A stretch of DNA of 64,000 bases from Echiichthys vipera (GCA_963691815.1 OY829648.1:17856521-17920520); one strand, 5' to 3'. Shown: positions 24,388-36,092, counted from the first letter of the stretch. Made by a program: numbers and translations. The notes: generated by a model from the sequence alone, not told the origin.

Positions 24388-26723
24388 TCAGTCACTGTCT
24401 GAGGATTCATTGGAGCTTGAGGAAGAGGATGATGATGAGGATTCTTCTTTCCTCTTCTTCTGTCTCCTCTTCTGATGCGTCCCGTGTTCCCTTTTGTTCT
24501 TTTTACTTTTCTTCTTCTGGCTTTTCACTTTCTTTTTCTTCCTCCCCTCCTCTTCCTCAGAGGAGGACTTGCTGCGTTTCTTTTTCTTCTTTGTGTTCTC
24601 ATCACTCGACGAGTTGGATCTGTACAGTAGAGAAAAAACATGGACTCACTGAAATGTCATAAATATGTTAAATGAGCAATTAAGGCAAACACATCTTAGA
24701 TATCTGAACCCCGTTTTACTTTGTTGCTTGAAATATTGATTTTTACTGGTATCTGAGTTTTAGAATAATACTCCTCTACAATAAACATACAATAAACGTA
24801 CAAAACCATTAAAAAAAAAAAAGTACCTCTTTCTTGACTTCCTGTCGCTGCCTTTCTTCTGTTTGCGTCTCTCTTTTCTATCATTGCTATCATCATGGGA
24901 ACCTACACAGATTTGTAGACATAACAGTCAGGGTATGCTGATCAAAGTAAAAAGTCAAGTAGCACAACATGTGTAAAATCTGAAGAACTCTAAAACTAGC
25001 AAAAATTAGACATCCGTCACTTGCACTTCTGGGTCTACTGCTGCCGCTCATCTATGTGCAATCCTCAAAATCTGTCTGATGAGCTTGACCGAATTTACCT
25101 TTTGAAGAAACACTATGAAACACCCAGCTTAGCCTAAATGACAAAATAAGGCTGCGTTAAAGGAGAACATCCCATCCCCACTAACTGTCCACTCATTGAT
25201 TTACCATATTTTCCCAAATGAAAGTCTGGTGTTGTCTAACTCTGCCCAAGAGTTACAAACTTAAGAGCAAACACTGTATCATGTAACAGCACTCATGAGA
25301 AAGTTTGTCTGGCCGGTCAGCCAGTGCTTGGTTTTGGTTTAACTTGATCCCAAACGTTCTCATTTTACAGCTACACAGTACACTGAAATATGTTTCTGAA
25401 AACACTTTGTGTGAAATAGGCAATGCAGTAACATAATCTTGATAAGTGACAGTGAATGAAGCACTGTGACTCGGGAAATATCCAGTCAGTCAGTGCCTCG
25501 CCAGAGCACAGTGACATTCCAGCGAACTCCTTTAAGGAATAACTCAGTGTGTATTTGTGTGCATAACCTGAGAGACCAAAAAAATATATGCTGAGATAGG
25601 TTTTGCTGTCATTTTTGCCTGCGCTGTCCAGCTGTCCCCCCTCTGTCTTGGACACACACACACACACACACACACAGACGGACGCACATGGACACACAGA
25701 CACACACACACAGTATGAAGTTACTTAGCAGTAACATTGTGAATGCAGCAGTGCAGTGTGTATTCAGTTTATTTGTTGCGGAATAAATGCTACAAATCCT
25801 CATGCCAAGTGATCATGTCTTGCTTGCTATCTACTAATTAAAGTTAAGGTGAACCAGCCAGCCTCAGTGTAATGACGGAAAAAAAAGCTTAAGATGATAA
25901 TTTTATACCTCTGCTTCGTCCTAGCTTCTCATTTCGTTGAGTTCCAGGTGTGTCATCTTCACTCTCCTCACTGCTGGTGCTGCTTACATCCAGAACGATG
26001 TCTTTCTGGGGGTCAACTCTGACAAAGTTTCGGCACTCAAAGGTTAAATGGCCGGCTGAAAAAATGAACGTCAAACAGAGAATGGATGAAAAACTTTGAC
26101 ACGGCAAACTTCCATCTGCTAAAAAGGAAATATACATTTGTGTTCAGTAATTATTGCTCAATTTAACAAGCCCACATGTATACATACATATATTATATTA
26201 CATAATGTTACACATGAAATACCCATCCTTTAACTTGCGTTGGGGCTTGTGTGTGAAAGCTTTACTTACGATATCCACATTTCTTGCACCCAGCTCTGAT
26301 GTTGTCCTTATTAGGACCTGAGAGATAATAAGTGTTTGAAGTGAGTTACTGTAACGTTATACATGCACGCATAATTGTTCAATAACATTAAGTCAAAATA
26401 ATAATGATAATAATAAAATGCATTAGCTACTGCAGCTACAAAGTATATTTTGTTTATATTTTTGTAAGTATATATTAAGTATGTTGAACAGTTCCTCGTG
26501 TAATTTGGAAGATAACGTAAATCATTGCATGGCAGCTTATTAAAACCTTGTTTGGTCGGTTAGGCTAACGTTAAGGTTAGCGCAACTTTGTTAAACCATA
26601 CCGTTACTATAAAAGCCATTGGATTCCCCTAGTAAACTCCATGAGTCATAAATATAATAAATAAATGTAAACTTATATAGGCCTACGTGAAAATAAAATA
26701 TCATACCGACCTGGGGCAGCCAT
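24388..26723 (-). CDS. srek1ip1: SREK1-interacting protein 1, complete 5-exon gene
   Basis: Coding exons on the minus strand are 26711-26723, 26270-26317, 25909-26055, 24827-24902 and 24388-24619. They sum to 516 nt, giving 171 aa and a TGA stop. Every intron is GT-AG and the frame is kept throughout. The N-terminus reads MAAPGPNKDNIRAGCKKCGY, then PGHLTFECRNFVRVDPQKD and IVLDVSSTSSEESEDD. This contains a CCHC zinc knuckle (C-x2-C-x4-H-x4-C, about residues 15-28) and closely matches vertebrate SREK1IP1 (P18SRP). The C-terminal half is Lys/Arg-rich and ends in a Ser/Glu/Asp tail (NESSDSD), as expected for a nuclear RNA-associated factor. In mammals the protein binds the SR-related splicing regulator SREK1 and is thought to modulate splice-site choice. 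The length is close to the mammalian protein (about 155 aa). Exon 1 contributes only 13 coding bases, with donor CCAG|GTCGGT. The neighbouring genes are unrelated. Confidence 0.93.
25650..25711. repeat. CA-rich microsatellite in SREK1IP1 intron 3
   Basis: An AC tract interrupted by GACGGACGC and GGACACACAGAC, inside the intron at 24903-25908. Confidence 0.9.
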
Positions 26724-26910
26724 TGTGCTTTCCACAATAAAGCCGAAAACCTGTTAAGAGCGCGAATCCGCCAAATCCAACGACTCTTCCGGGGTCTTCA
26801 CTCAAAATAACGTCGGTCAAAAACATTGGTCTCCAAACTAAGCGGTTCCGGGTTCCGGTCTTTGTGGCTTGTGAAGCAAATTGTTGGCGCATTACCGCCA
26901 CCTCCTGGAC
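26724..26910 (-). promoter_or_regulatory. SREK1IP1 5' flank / promoter region
   Basis: This lies immediately upstream of the start codon. It is richer in CpG than its surroundings and has no TATA box. CTTCCGG at 26786-26792 is a CCGGAAG ETS-family core on the gene strand, common in housekeeping promoters. CCGCCACCTCCTGG at 26895-26908 is a one-mismatch CTCF-like core. The transcription start is not determined. Confidence 0.4.
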
Positions 26911-27659
26911 TGGAGTTTGGAGCAGTAGGCTGTATTGCACTGTTCCATGGTTCCACCCTCCTCTTTCCCATCCTCCTTCTTCCATTCAGTCTTCGCTTAA
27001 TAATGACTTTGATTTCAGTATTTGTTCCTCCAAAAACAGCAAATACATTTTAAGCCAGCTTTTAAGTGCTGAAAAAACATCAGTCAACAACTAAATCACA
27101 CTATGCCTGAAAGCCACAGTTTTGAATATCTGCCCTTATCCGGTATACGGTTTAACTAACTTGTATTACTTGTTGGTGTATTCCCAATGCTGAGAACAAA
27201 TGAAAATTGATTTGTTCCTCCTGAGAATTGCCCAGATCCTTGTTTAGTTCAACTTCAGGTTCTTTATTGCTGTGTCAGTGTGTCATTGGCAATGAAAATC
27301 TTAGAAAATCTCAGGTTCTCTACAACAATGCTCATTAAATATGTATACATAATTAACCATGCAAGTAAGACATCTGAATCCAATACAAGTTCAAATATAG
27401 GCCCAGTGATAAAATAAACACATGTACAATATAAAATAAATTAATATCCTGAATAATTCCATCCATAATGTTACTCTATTAAAATATGCCAAGGAATCTT
27501 CAGAGACAATGCCCCATGCGTGATTGCTTTCCCAGTAAAGCCAGTTGTGGTTTTTGTCAGACGTTGATTGAAGGCAGCCAGACTGGCAGATGGGAAATAT
27601 CAGCAGATGCAGAGCCGCCAGACATGCTCTCATCATTATGTCTGTGAGTGTGTGACACA
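26911..27659. other. Intergenic, no gene seen
   Basis: Non-coding sequence between the SREK1IP1 promoter region and a long CA tract. Confidence 0.45.
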
Positions 27660-27828
<169 letters not shown>

Positions 27829-30800
27829 TTTTGATTATGCCATCTGCCTCAGTGACCATTCTGCCAAATTTAATACTGTAATTCACATTATTTACATTAT
27901 AAACTGACATTTTAACAGTTGGTGGTACCTAATCAGATGATGCCTCATGATAAGTTGCTTCACAGCTCTGAAGTCCCACTCAGCCAAAGGACTTTGATCA
28001 CTGCACCTCACCTTGTTGGTCTTGTAGTCACCTCTTGCTTAAACACATGACAATACTCTCTTCTCTCTTATCCATTATGATTGGTGCTTCCTCTGCCTGA
28101 CCAATCATCGCTTGCACAATTATGGAATGTCCTAAAATTTGAATCCCTTGAGACAGATACATTGAAGTTGTTATGGCTGTTATATTAGTTATATTGTAGT
28201 AGTGATTGTGTCTTTCGGTCAAAACACAGCAATTGTACGGTTTCCCTTTTACATATTCTTACAGTGAAACACTGTCTCATCTGGAAATTTATCAGCACTA
28301 TCCAGCTTATGCAAAGCTTTTCTCTGGGCTTTTCAAACAGACTTACTCATATCTAACTGTTAAGAAATAGATTATTTAACAAAGCTAAGATACAGTTCAA
28401 AAGGAGGGTGCTTTATCTCTGTGTCAGTTTATTGCCTCAGGTGAGAGATTAAAACAAAGAGTGGGTTAGAAAGGTTGTTAGAAACCTGTGCAGCTGAAAC
28501 TAGAGAGACTAGTGCAGGAATTCAACTAGTTTTTTAAACTCTTTTTAAACAGACTTCAATGCTGTAGAGAAAGGTTAAATTCACTTTTTCGCCACTGGAA
28601 GGTGCAAAGAACATTTAGCAGCAAGACCCCGAGAGACAACCTGCTTGCTGCCTGCGAACAATTTATTTACTATTAGTTGAGTGGAAAGCTGCAGCTGCTG
28701 TGGCAGTATAGAGAATTAAAGCAGAGTAAAATGACACAATACCACATGTGTGTCCAGGAATGTGAGGTTCAAATCCAAGACAGAAAACTGCATAACAGAC
28801 ACTCACCAGTTAATACAATTTAGAATTACATAAGTCATTGGTCTGTCTACAAGAAATACCACCAGTCCGCTGGCAATTCATTTACTGTATATATCATATT
28901 ACAGTACATTTACTTTAAATTAGTCCGTCTCAGAGTAATCTGAAATTGTTATTCCAGATGCCTTTTTACAAGTAGTGCTTTCACTCACACATGTCTCTGT
29001 TTAATATGACCATTCCTCTTAAAAACAATGCTTGAACTCATTCATCTTCAAAGCATTATTGCATTGCATGTCTTAGTCTGTCATCCAATTGTAAATTAAG
29101 GGTACCAAAAAAGCAGATATATGACAGAGAAGCACATGGATCGGAGTTCATCTTTGACAATCTCTCTTTCGGTTACCGTGCTTCGATAACTCCAACTCTG
29201 GATAAGCAGTTATTTTTATGAAGTGATTTTACTGACCTAGTTGTAACACTTATAATTCAGTTAGTTGTAAACAACACTTTTTTAATTTATAAAGAAATAA
29301 TGAGTCAATTCTTCTTATGGACTGATTCATAACATTTTTTACACATTTTAATCTCTCTGATCCTCTGATTTGAAGTGAGCAAACCAAAGTTAACTGGACA
29401 ACCTGCTAATCTTGCTCAGGGATCCAAGTCCCAGGCTTATATTTAGAATTACTTTCAACAAGAAAACCCACAAATTAATGATTTTACATCTGTATTTCAC
29501 ACTATTTAAATTAATATGATCACAGTAAAAATAAATTAGGCCTTTAAGGACAGCCTTATTGGAAGCTGCTGACAGTCTGGTTCACAATCTTGTCTAAATT
29601 TCTGCACAGATCATAAAAAAGCTCCCTGACAAAGATAACACTGTGGTAAAACATTCCTCAGTTGCTATGCTACTGATATTTTTCTTTATTCCTTACCTGA
29701 GCCCCACTTCACATTGTCTGTCTTTCGCTTTGCCTTCTGCTAAGGTCGTATTTCATGAAAAAACAATAAAAACAAAGGAGATTTGTGTAAATGTAAAGTC
29801 CTTAATTACATTACATTACACTGAATTCATTTATTTTTGTTGTTTTTATCCATATTAACTTCCAATAAATGTATTAAACCATGAGGATAGATTCAAGAGA
29901 TAGAGAGGTCTTTTTAATTGATTCATGGACCAAGATGCAGTCTGCACTGATGAGTTTTTATGTTATGTAGGATTCTGCTGTCCTGATGTCAGTAGGGAGC
30001 TTGTTTCACCATCGTGGAGGCCCTGGACAGTCGGGATTTTATTGAATGGTAGCTGGGCCTCTCTTGAGGGAGTGAAGTAGCAGCAAGTTGTTTGGCAGTA
30101 ACAGAGTATGAATGCCAATAAATCTCCAGTAAGAATCAATCCTGTATTTGCTAGAACATTTCTGACCATGTATCTAAGAGTTTGCTAAACACATTGAAAC
30201 ATTATTTATATAGGCCAAGTCCTGAATCAGATTTCCAGGTGTTTTTTAATTTTAAATTTGTTTCAGTTGAAATGTTTTCAGTAGAAATGCAGTTTTTTTT
30301 ATTGGGCTTGGGCCTAAAACTGCTGCCATATTCATGCTCAGGTCAGGTTTTGTGGACTAATTAAAGCTCTTATATTTGTCGTGCAAAGACTTCCTCTTTT
30401 TCTCTGTAGCCTCTGAGAGTCACTAAACAATTGAAATAGGGGTTGTTGTTTTTTTGAAACCATGGTGCAACAAACCAAACTCAACTTTTTAAAATTTGAT
30501 TGGGGGAGACAATTGAGAATGAGATACTTCCATCTAGTTTCTGGGAATTTGTCTTGACTGAAGTTGGATTTTAAAGTTGCGCATCCAAAACATTTCCAGT
30601 AACACTAGTTACTGCATGAGCCTGACGGACAGAAACTCTTCCTCTGGGACAACAAGCCCTTACTCAGTTACACAACTACGGAGATGAGACACTGATGTTG
30701 TTGAACAAGAAACTCAACTTAAAAATGTTTAAATACAATCAACAAAATGACTAATGTGTAAATGTGCAGAAATCTTGATGATGGTTGGAGTTTTTTTCTT

Positions 30801-30867
30801 TGATGGGATTTGTGAAATAACCATGGCCCTTACACACAAAGGTCAGCTCAATGGTAAATGGTTTTAG
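27829..30867. other. No gene seen; possible old repeat near 29950-30170
   Basis: No exon is supportable. The 29950-30170 stretch (GGAGCTTGTTTCACCATCG, TGGTAGCTGGGCC) resembles a degenerate interspersed teleost repeat, but I cannot name the family. Confidence 0.35.
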
Positions 30868-31010
30868 AAGAAGAAGAAGAAGAAGAAGAAGAAGAAGAAG
30901 AAGAAGAAGAAGAAGAAGAAGAAGAAGAAGAAGAAGAAGAAGAAGAAGAAGAAGAAGAAGAAGAAGAAGAATTCCTTTATTTGTCCCTCAATGGGGAAAT
31001 TCAATTCAAT
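30868..31010 (-). mobile_element. 5'-truncated LINE 3' end fused to a (GAA)n tract
   Basis: A run of about 34 AAG/GAA triplets (30868-30970) abuts ATTCCTTTATTTGTCCCTC and AATGGGGAAATTC. Read on the minus strand this is GAATTTCCCC...GGGACAAATAAAGG followed by (TTC)n. It matches the 3' end of the LINE at 32126-34310 (GAATTTCCCC...GGGACATTAAAGG followed by TTCTGA repeats). This looks like a very short LINE insertion whose 3' terminal repeat has expanded into a microsatellite. Confidence 0.6.
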
Positions 31011-31467
31011 TTTCACTCTATTTTTTCATTTCATTTCATTCATTCATTTCATTTTAATAAAATGTTGGTAATGTGTTCATGAGAAAAGTTGAAAAAAACA
31101 ATTGAAACAATCTGTACTCCACTGGGATCCTCCACAGTCAGTTCGATTTATAATGCGTGTCCTTGTTTGACAGCTTTAGCTTGCATTCATTGTCATTTAT
31201 TCATCTGTTTGCCACAAACACACGTCAAAGACACAGCTTCAAACAGTGGCCTCACACAAAGTACTCTAGTGGTGCCTTGAACCTTTTTCCCAGCCTGAAT
31301 GTTGTTGTCACCGACTTGCATGTTAACCCAACAAGCATCTGGAGATTTGGGCTGGGTGGCAGCAGGATGTTTAGGTATCAGGGACATTTTCCCACAGAAA
31401 AAAACAGGGTTTTATGACCAAGATGTTGAAACCTTTTGTGTTCACTCATCTACATCAATTGACTAAT

Positions 31468-31875
31468 TTCCCACTACATAGTGGGGCTCGACTCGACTCT
31501 ACTTGTCTCGCTCTTCTGTGGTTTTCTGTGAGAAAAAGTATATAGTAACTGGTGCCTGGTACTTTTTTAGTACCATCTCAGACGAAGTTCCAGTTCTTAA
31601 AGGTAAATTCAGAAGACTGCAGGCCACTGATTGTTCAGAGATTCATCAGTACTGTGACATGGAACACCCTGTACATGTACCAGAATTCAATGAGTGTTTT
31701 GTTGAAGATTATGTCACAGCAGTTTCACACAGTGGGGGGCGATCAGTTTAGAATTCCACCTACACTGAGTGAGATTCTATCTGCAGTTAGAAACAAAAAG
31801 AGAAATACTTTGGCAAAAAAAGTGATTCAAGTCAAATGGAGCAGAGCAGAGCCATACCATACCATACAGTGGGAA
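31468..31875. mobile_element. hAT-like MITE
   Basis: The left end TTCCCACTACATAGTGGGG and the GCTCGACTCGACTCTAC block pair roughly with a right end reading GAGCCATACCATACC...CAGTGGGAA. The interior contains GGTGCCTGGTACTTTTTTAG and TACCATCTCAGACGAAGTTC, a signature of a common teleost hAT-derived MITE. Open frames across it (31503-31751, 31552-31953) are not considered genes. Confidence 0.55.
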
Positions 31876-32527
31876 CATGGCATAAGAGTCTACAGAAATG
31901 CTAGTGGCTCTGTAAGGCTATACGTACGCACAGAGGTGCTTCAAGCTAAATAATAAAACTTCTTAGTTTAGCATATTAACATTTGATAATAAGCACTAAA
32001 TATGAACTACAGCTAAGAATGGTGGGAATGTCATTCATTTTGCAGGTATAAACCAATATATTTGACTAAATTTGTCCTGATGATGGTGTTGGATGAAAAG
32101 TTTATTGATTACCATAGTTATTGCAGAATCAGAATCAGAATCAGAAAACCTTTAATGTCCCGCAGACGGGGAAATTCTTTTGTTACAGCAGCAACAGAGT
32201 ATGACAAAATAAGATAAAAAATAGCAAAAATAAACAATAAAGTTAAATTTAAAAAAGGAAGAAATGGAAAATAGACATATATACATATGGACATGATATA
32301 GTGTAGTTGTTCTTGTTTTGTTTGTTTTGTAATAATGTGATATGGAGTGAATAAATATGATTAAATAAGTCCAAATAGTGCAAAAAGCCGAAATGACCTT
32401 GGTACAGGCATATTGCACAGTGCAGGGTACAGGGTACAGGGTACAGGATGAGGTCAATAGTCTAATGGGAGCAGTGCTGATTGTAAAGTCTGACAGCAGC
32501 AGGAAGGAAGGACCTGCAGTACCTCTC

Positions 32528-33856
32528 CTACCTCTCCTTCGTAGGGTGTATCAGTCTGTTGCTGAAGGAGCTGCCCAGTGCTGTTAGAGTGACCTGCAGG
32601 GGGTGGGACTCCTGTACCAGCAGGGATGACAGCTTGTCCAGCATCCTGCTCTCTCCCACCACCTGCACTGAGTCCGCAGGGCGTCCCAGGATGGAGCCGG
32701 CCTTCTTGATAAGTTTATCAAGTCTCCTCCTGTCTGCTGCCGACATGCTGCTGCTCCAGCAGACAACTCCATAGAAAATGGCAGATGCCACCACAGAGTC
32801 ATAGAAGGAGGTCAGGAGTGCCCCTTGCACTCCAAAGGACCTGAGCTTCCTCAGAAGGTACACTCTGCTCTGAGCTTTCTCATATGTTGCTGCAGTGTGG
32901 TCAGACCAGTCCAGTTTATTGTTCAGGTGAACTCCCAGGTACTTGTAAGATGTCACCATCTCAATGTCCGTTCCACGGATGTTCACCTGTGTGCAGGGTT
33001 GTTTGTGCCTGCGGAAATCCACCACCAGCTCTTTGGTCTTCCCGGCGTTGAGCTGGAGGTGGTTCCAGTCCACAAAGTCCTGAATAAGTTCTCTGTAGGC
33101 TCCATCGTCACCGTCCCTGATCAGGCCGACGATAGCAGAGTCGTCAGAGAACTTTTGAAGATGGCAGTGAGGGGATTGGTGGTAGAAATCTGCGGTGTAC
33201 AGGGTGAACAGGAAAGGAGCCAGGACTGTTCCCTGTGGGGCCCCTGTACTGAAGATAATTGTGTCGGACACGTAGTCCCGAGTCCTCACATACTGTGGCC
33301 GGTTAGTAAGGTAATCCAGGATCCAGGATGTGAGGTGCTGGTTCACCCCTGCCAGCTCCAGCTTGTCCCCCAGAAGTGCAGGCTGGATGGTGTTAAAGGC
33401 ACTGGAGAAATCAAACAACATGATCCTCACAGTGTTTCCAGCCTTCTCCAGGTGAGACAGTGATCTGTCCAGGAGGAAGATGATGGCGTCATCCACTCCG
33501 ATGCCGGGTTGGTAGGCGAACTGGAGAGGGTCCAAAAAAGGGCCCACCAGCTGGCGGAGATGGATGAGGACCAGACGCTCCAGGGTCTTCATCAGGTGTG
33601 AAGTGAGAGCAACTGGTCTGTAGCTGTTGAAGTCTTTTGGGTGAGGGATCTTTGGTACAGGTACCACGCATGAGGTTTTCCACAGCAGTGGCACTTTTCC
33701 CAGCTTCAGGCTCATGTTAAATATGTGCTCTACAATCCTGCACAGCTGGTCTGCACAGGACTTGAGGAGCCTGGAGCTGATCCCATCTGGACCCGTAGCC
33801 TTCTTCACCTTCATCTTCCTCAGCTCATTCCTCACCTGGAGAGACGAGAGGGACAA
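32528..33856 (-). pseudogene. LINE ORF2 reverse transcriptase domain (truncated)
   Basis: An open frame of 442 codons on the minus strand. RT motifs in order are: KKATGPDGISSRLLK (finger), YRPVALTSHLMKTLERL, the first catalytic block MLFDFSSAFNTIQPALL, GAPQGTVLAPFLFTLY, the catalytic box FSDDSAIVG (a YxDD variant starting FSDD), HLQLNAGKTKELVVDFRR, and YKYLGVHLNNKLDWSDH (thumb). The catalytic Asp residues are present. The frame begins after the upstream linker, which sits in another frame (33825-34304), so the polyprotein is broken by a frameshift near 33850-33905, where long G runs occur. With no endonuclease it is a dead copy, though the RT frame itself is intact and so probably fairly young. 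An antisense 212-codon frame (32825-33463) is its shadow. Confidence 0.8.
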
Positions 33857-34304
33857 AGTGGAGCAGGGGGGCTGAGTGTCGTGTATGGGGGGTCAGGGGG
33901 GGGGGGGCGTTGGGGGGAGTCTGTGGCATGAGAGTCGTGGAGAGGGAGGTAGAGGTGATAACGGGACAGTGAGTGTTGTGTATGGGGGGAGGCTGAATGT
34001 CATGGGGGGCGGTGGGGGGAGTCTGTGGCATGAGAGCCGTGGAGAGAGAGGTAAAGGTGTTAACGGGGCAATAAACAGGAGGGATGGTGGGGGGCAGCAG
34101 AGATGGCTGGGCCTGGGGAGGGGTGTGTGTCTGATCAAACCTGTTGAAAAACAGGTTCATGTTGTTCACCCACGTCTGATCCCCCTCAGCCTGGGAGCCT
34201 GGTGTCCTCTGCCCTGAGATAGTTTTTAGGCTTTTCCAGACTCCCCTGACGTTTCTCTGCTCTCTTAGAAGTCTTTGTGTGATCCGTGGGTGAAGTTGCA
34301 ACAT
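33825..34304 (-). pseudogene. LINE ORF2 linker fragment upstream of RT
   Basis: Minus-strand frame of 159 codons. It contains RNVRGVWKSLKTISG and WVNNMNLFFNRFD, the characteristic connector between endonuclease and RT in this type of fish LINE. A Pro/Thr-rich stretch follows that holds a 34-residue internal repeat. The frame ends just past the point where the RT frame opens, so the two blocks are out of phase by a frameshift. Confidence 0.65.
33912..34115. repeat. Two tandem copies of a 102-bp unit inside the LINE
   Basis: GGGGGGAGTCTGTGGCATGA recurs with period 102 (33912 and 34014), and the downstream GAGAG..GAGGTA..GGTG.TAACGGG recurs likewise. Because 102 is divisible by three, the duplication keeps the linker frame and gives a 34-residue Pro/Thr-rich repeat (…LMPQTPP…). 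Confidence 0.8.
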
Positions 34305-34310
34305 TTTTCA

Positions 34311-34515
34311 TTTGGTTCAGTTAGCGTCCACGCTTCACTTTGTTAAGTTAAAACATTGACTAAAACAGTCTCTCATCTATTTGGACAGAATATCTTAGAG
34401 AGACTTGCTGACACTTCCTTCAGCAGCTGGACCATATTGATCTGAGACAGCCAGTTATTGAGCATTTAATCCTTTAAATGAGATGAGTGAGTGGTACTGA
34501 AGGAGAAGGCAGGCT

Positions 34516-34587
<72 letters not shown>

Positions 34588-35299
34588 GATGCGCTGTCCC
34601 TGTTACCCAGACGACAAGCAAGGTGGTCATAAAAAGTTATGGATTGGAAAGTTGCAAATTATGTACGAGGTTGAATTCATTTAAATTGCAGGCTAGGAAA
34701 TGAGACCCACATTTCAGACGGACCAGAGTTCAGTTGTTTGGTCTACCACTACCCCAAACCAACTGGACTATCCAACAAAAAAGGCTTCAGTGTGCTTTCA
34801 CATCTTAGCTGTTTTGTCAGCTGTTTTGATCAGGTGTGAAAGCACCCTCAGGATGCTGAGCCGTTTGGTTCCTTAACCAAACCCTGGAGTGTTTTGTCCA
34901 ATAGTTAGTATTGGAGTTTGGGGTGTGAAAGCTAGTTACTGCTCAAACACTGGTGTGGATCAAACAAATGGGAAATGCAACTATAACACCTAAATTTCAC
35001 CACTGTGAAAGCACCCTGAGTAGCATTTATTCTGGAACAGTGAATGTTGAGACTTTTTCACTTAACATTTATGTTGCAATTTGGTAGCTTGCTCATTTAT
35101 GGTGAAAATACAAGTGGGGACTGTGCCAGAGACAAAGAATAAATGTGACTGTTGGTGCATTGCATACAGGTCACTGATGAAGGTCATAGTTTACTTAAAA
35201 CCAAGAATAACACATCTACAGTGCATGCAGTCCCCTGGGTGGTCCAGAGTGGTACTCAAGAAATGTAAACCCCATGCCTTATTGGTAATCCATGCATGA
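34311..35299. other. No gene seen; (GA)n at 34518-34583
   Basis: Non-coding apart from a 66-base (GA)n tract. Short frames have no recognisable product. Confidence 0.45.
34518..34583. repeat. (GA)n microsatellite
   Basis: 33 uninterrupted GA units on the plus strand. A complementary (CT)n tract lies 1.4 kb downstream. Confidence 0.97.
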
Positions 35300-35405
35300 G
35301 TATGTGATCTGCACACGTAGATTGTAAATGTAAATTAATACCACCAAACCAACTCAATGAAAGAAGCAGTCCATCTCACAGCAGTTCTTCTTACGCTGCT
35401 AACAG
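35300..35405 (+). repeat. 106-bp segment duplicated at 38711-38816
   Basis: By eye every base from GTATGTGATCTGCACACG to GCTGCTAACAG is identical to 38711-38816, in the same orientation. Outside these limits the two loci differ at once. Confidence 0.9.
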
Positions 35406-36021
35406 GCTCTGTCTGGTCAGCACCTGGCGGACACTTAGGACGCTGTGGAGGATGTTTTTGGACAGACGCCTGCCTAGGAAAATAAACCTAAGCTCGACCT
35501 CAAGCGCCAGTCATGGAGTCTCCCAGCCTCACCACCTAACACAATGTTCCTCCCATAAGCATGAGCATCATGCCTGGGTGGCCATGAAGGAAGAGGGAAA
35601 TCTTGCTGGCCTCCTTTTAGAAGGGAAAACAAAAGCTTTGAGGAAGAAGAGCAAAACTCTGATTTTTTGTTGTTCCAACACAGAAAATGGACTCCCAATA
35701 CTTTTTTAAAATCAACATTCATCTTCTCACCTTCATTCACTTTGACTCAAAATAAAAGCTGCTTTGGGAAATCTTTTAACACGTTATTCTTTGACAACTG
35801 CTGGGCTATTTTACTTGTGTTTCTCCCTGGTTTTGTCCAAGGTCTTGCCAGGTGAGGCAAACGGCAGCTGGAATCGATTTGTATTGAATGATACATCTGT
35901 GTGCAGTGGTACGGGGCATGGTTGCTCTCCCCTCACCCACTCTATCCCCCCAACTCAGTTCCCCCCTCTAGTCTCTCTCTCTCTCCCTGTCTAGGCTCTT
36001 TCACTATCTCTCTAGGCTCTT

Positions 36022-36023
<2 letters not shown>

Positions 36024-36092
<69 letters not shown>
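36024..36092. repeat. (CT)n microsatellite
   Basis: About 34 CT units with one TTT interruption near the right end. Confidence 0.95.

Larger units (their letters stand above)
32126..34310 (-). mobile_element. 5'-truncated non-LTR retrotransposon (L2/CR1-like LINE)
   Basis: Read on the minus strand it runs from the end of the endonuclease-RT linker (about 34304), through a full reverse transcriptase frame (33856-32528), to a 3' UTR. The 3' UTR ends GAATTTCCCC...GGGACATTAAAGG plus TTCTGATTCTGATTCTG repeats near 32126. The endonuclease half is absent, as expected from 5' truncation on insertion. No clear target-site duplication was found. The L2/CR1-like label comes from the style of the RT motifs and the short tandem-repeat 3' end; a phylogeny would be needed to fix the clade. 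Confidence 0.75.

Noticed and set aside
30851..31082. Poly-Glu and poly-Arg open frames
   Set aside because: They are produced by the GAA triplet tract at a LINE 3' end, not by a gene.
31503..31953. 133-codon open frame with protein-like appearance
   Set aside because: Most of it lies in a non-coding hAT-like MITE (31468-31875) whose ends and internal phrases recur in fish genomes.
32825..33463. 212-codon plus-strand open frame
   Set aside because: It is the antisense shadow of the LINE reverse transcriptase on the minus strand; that strand carries all the motifs.
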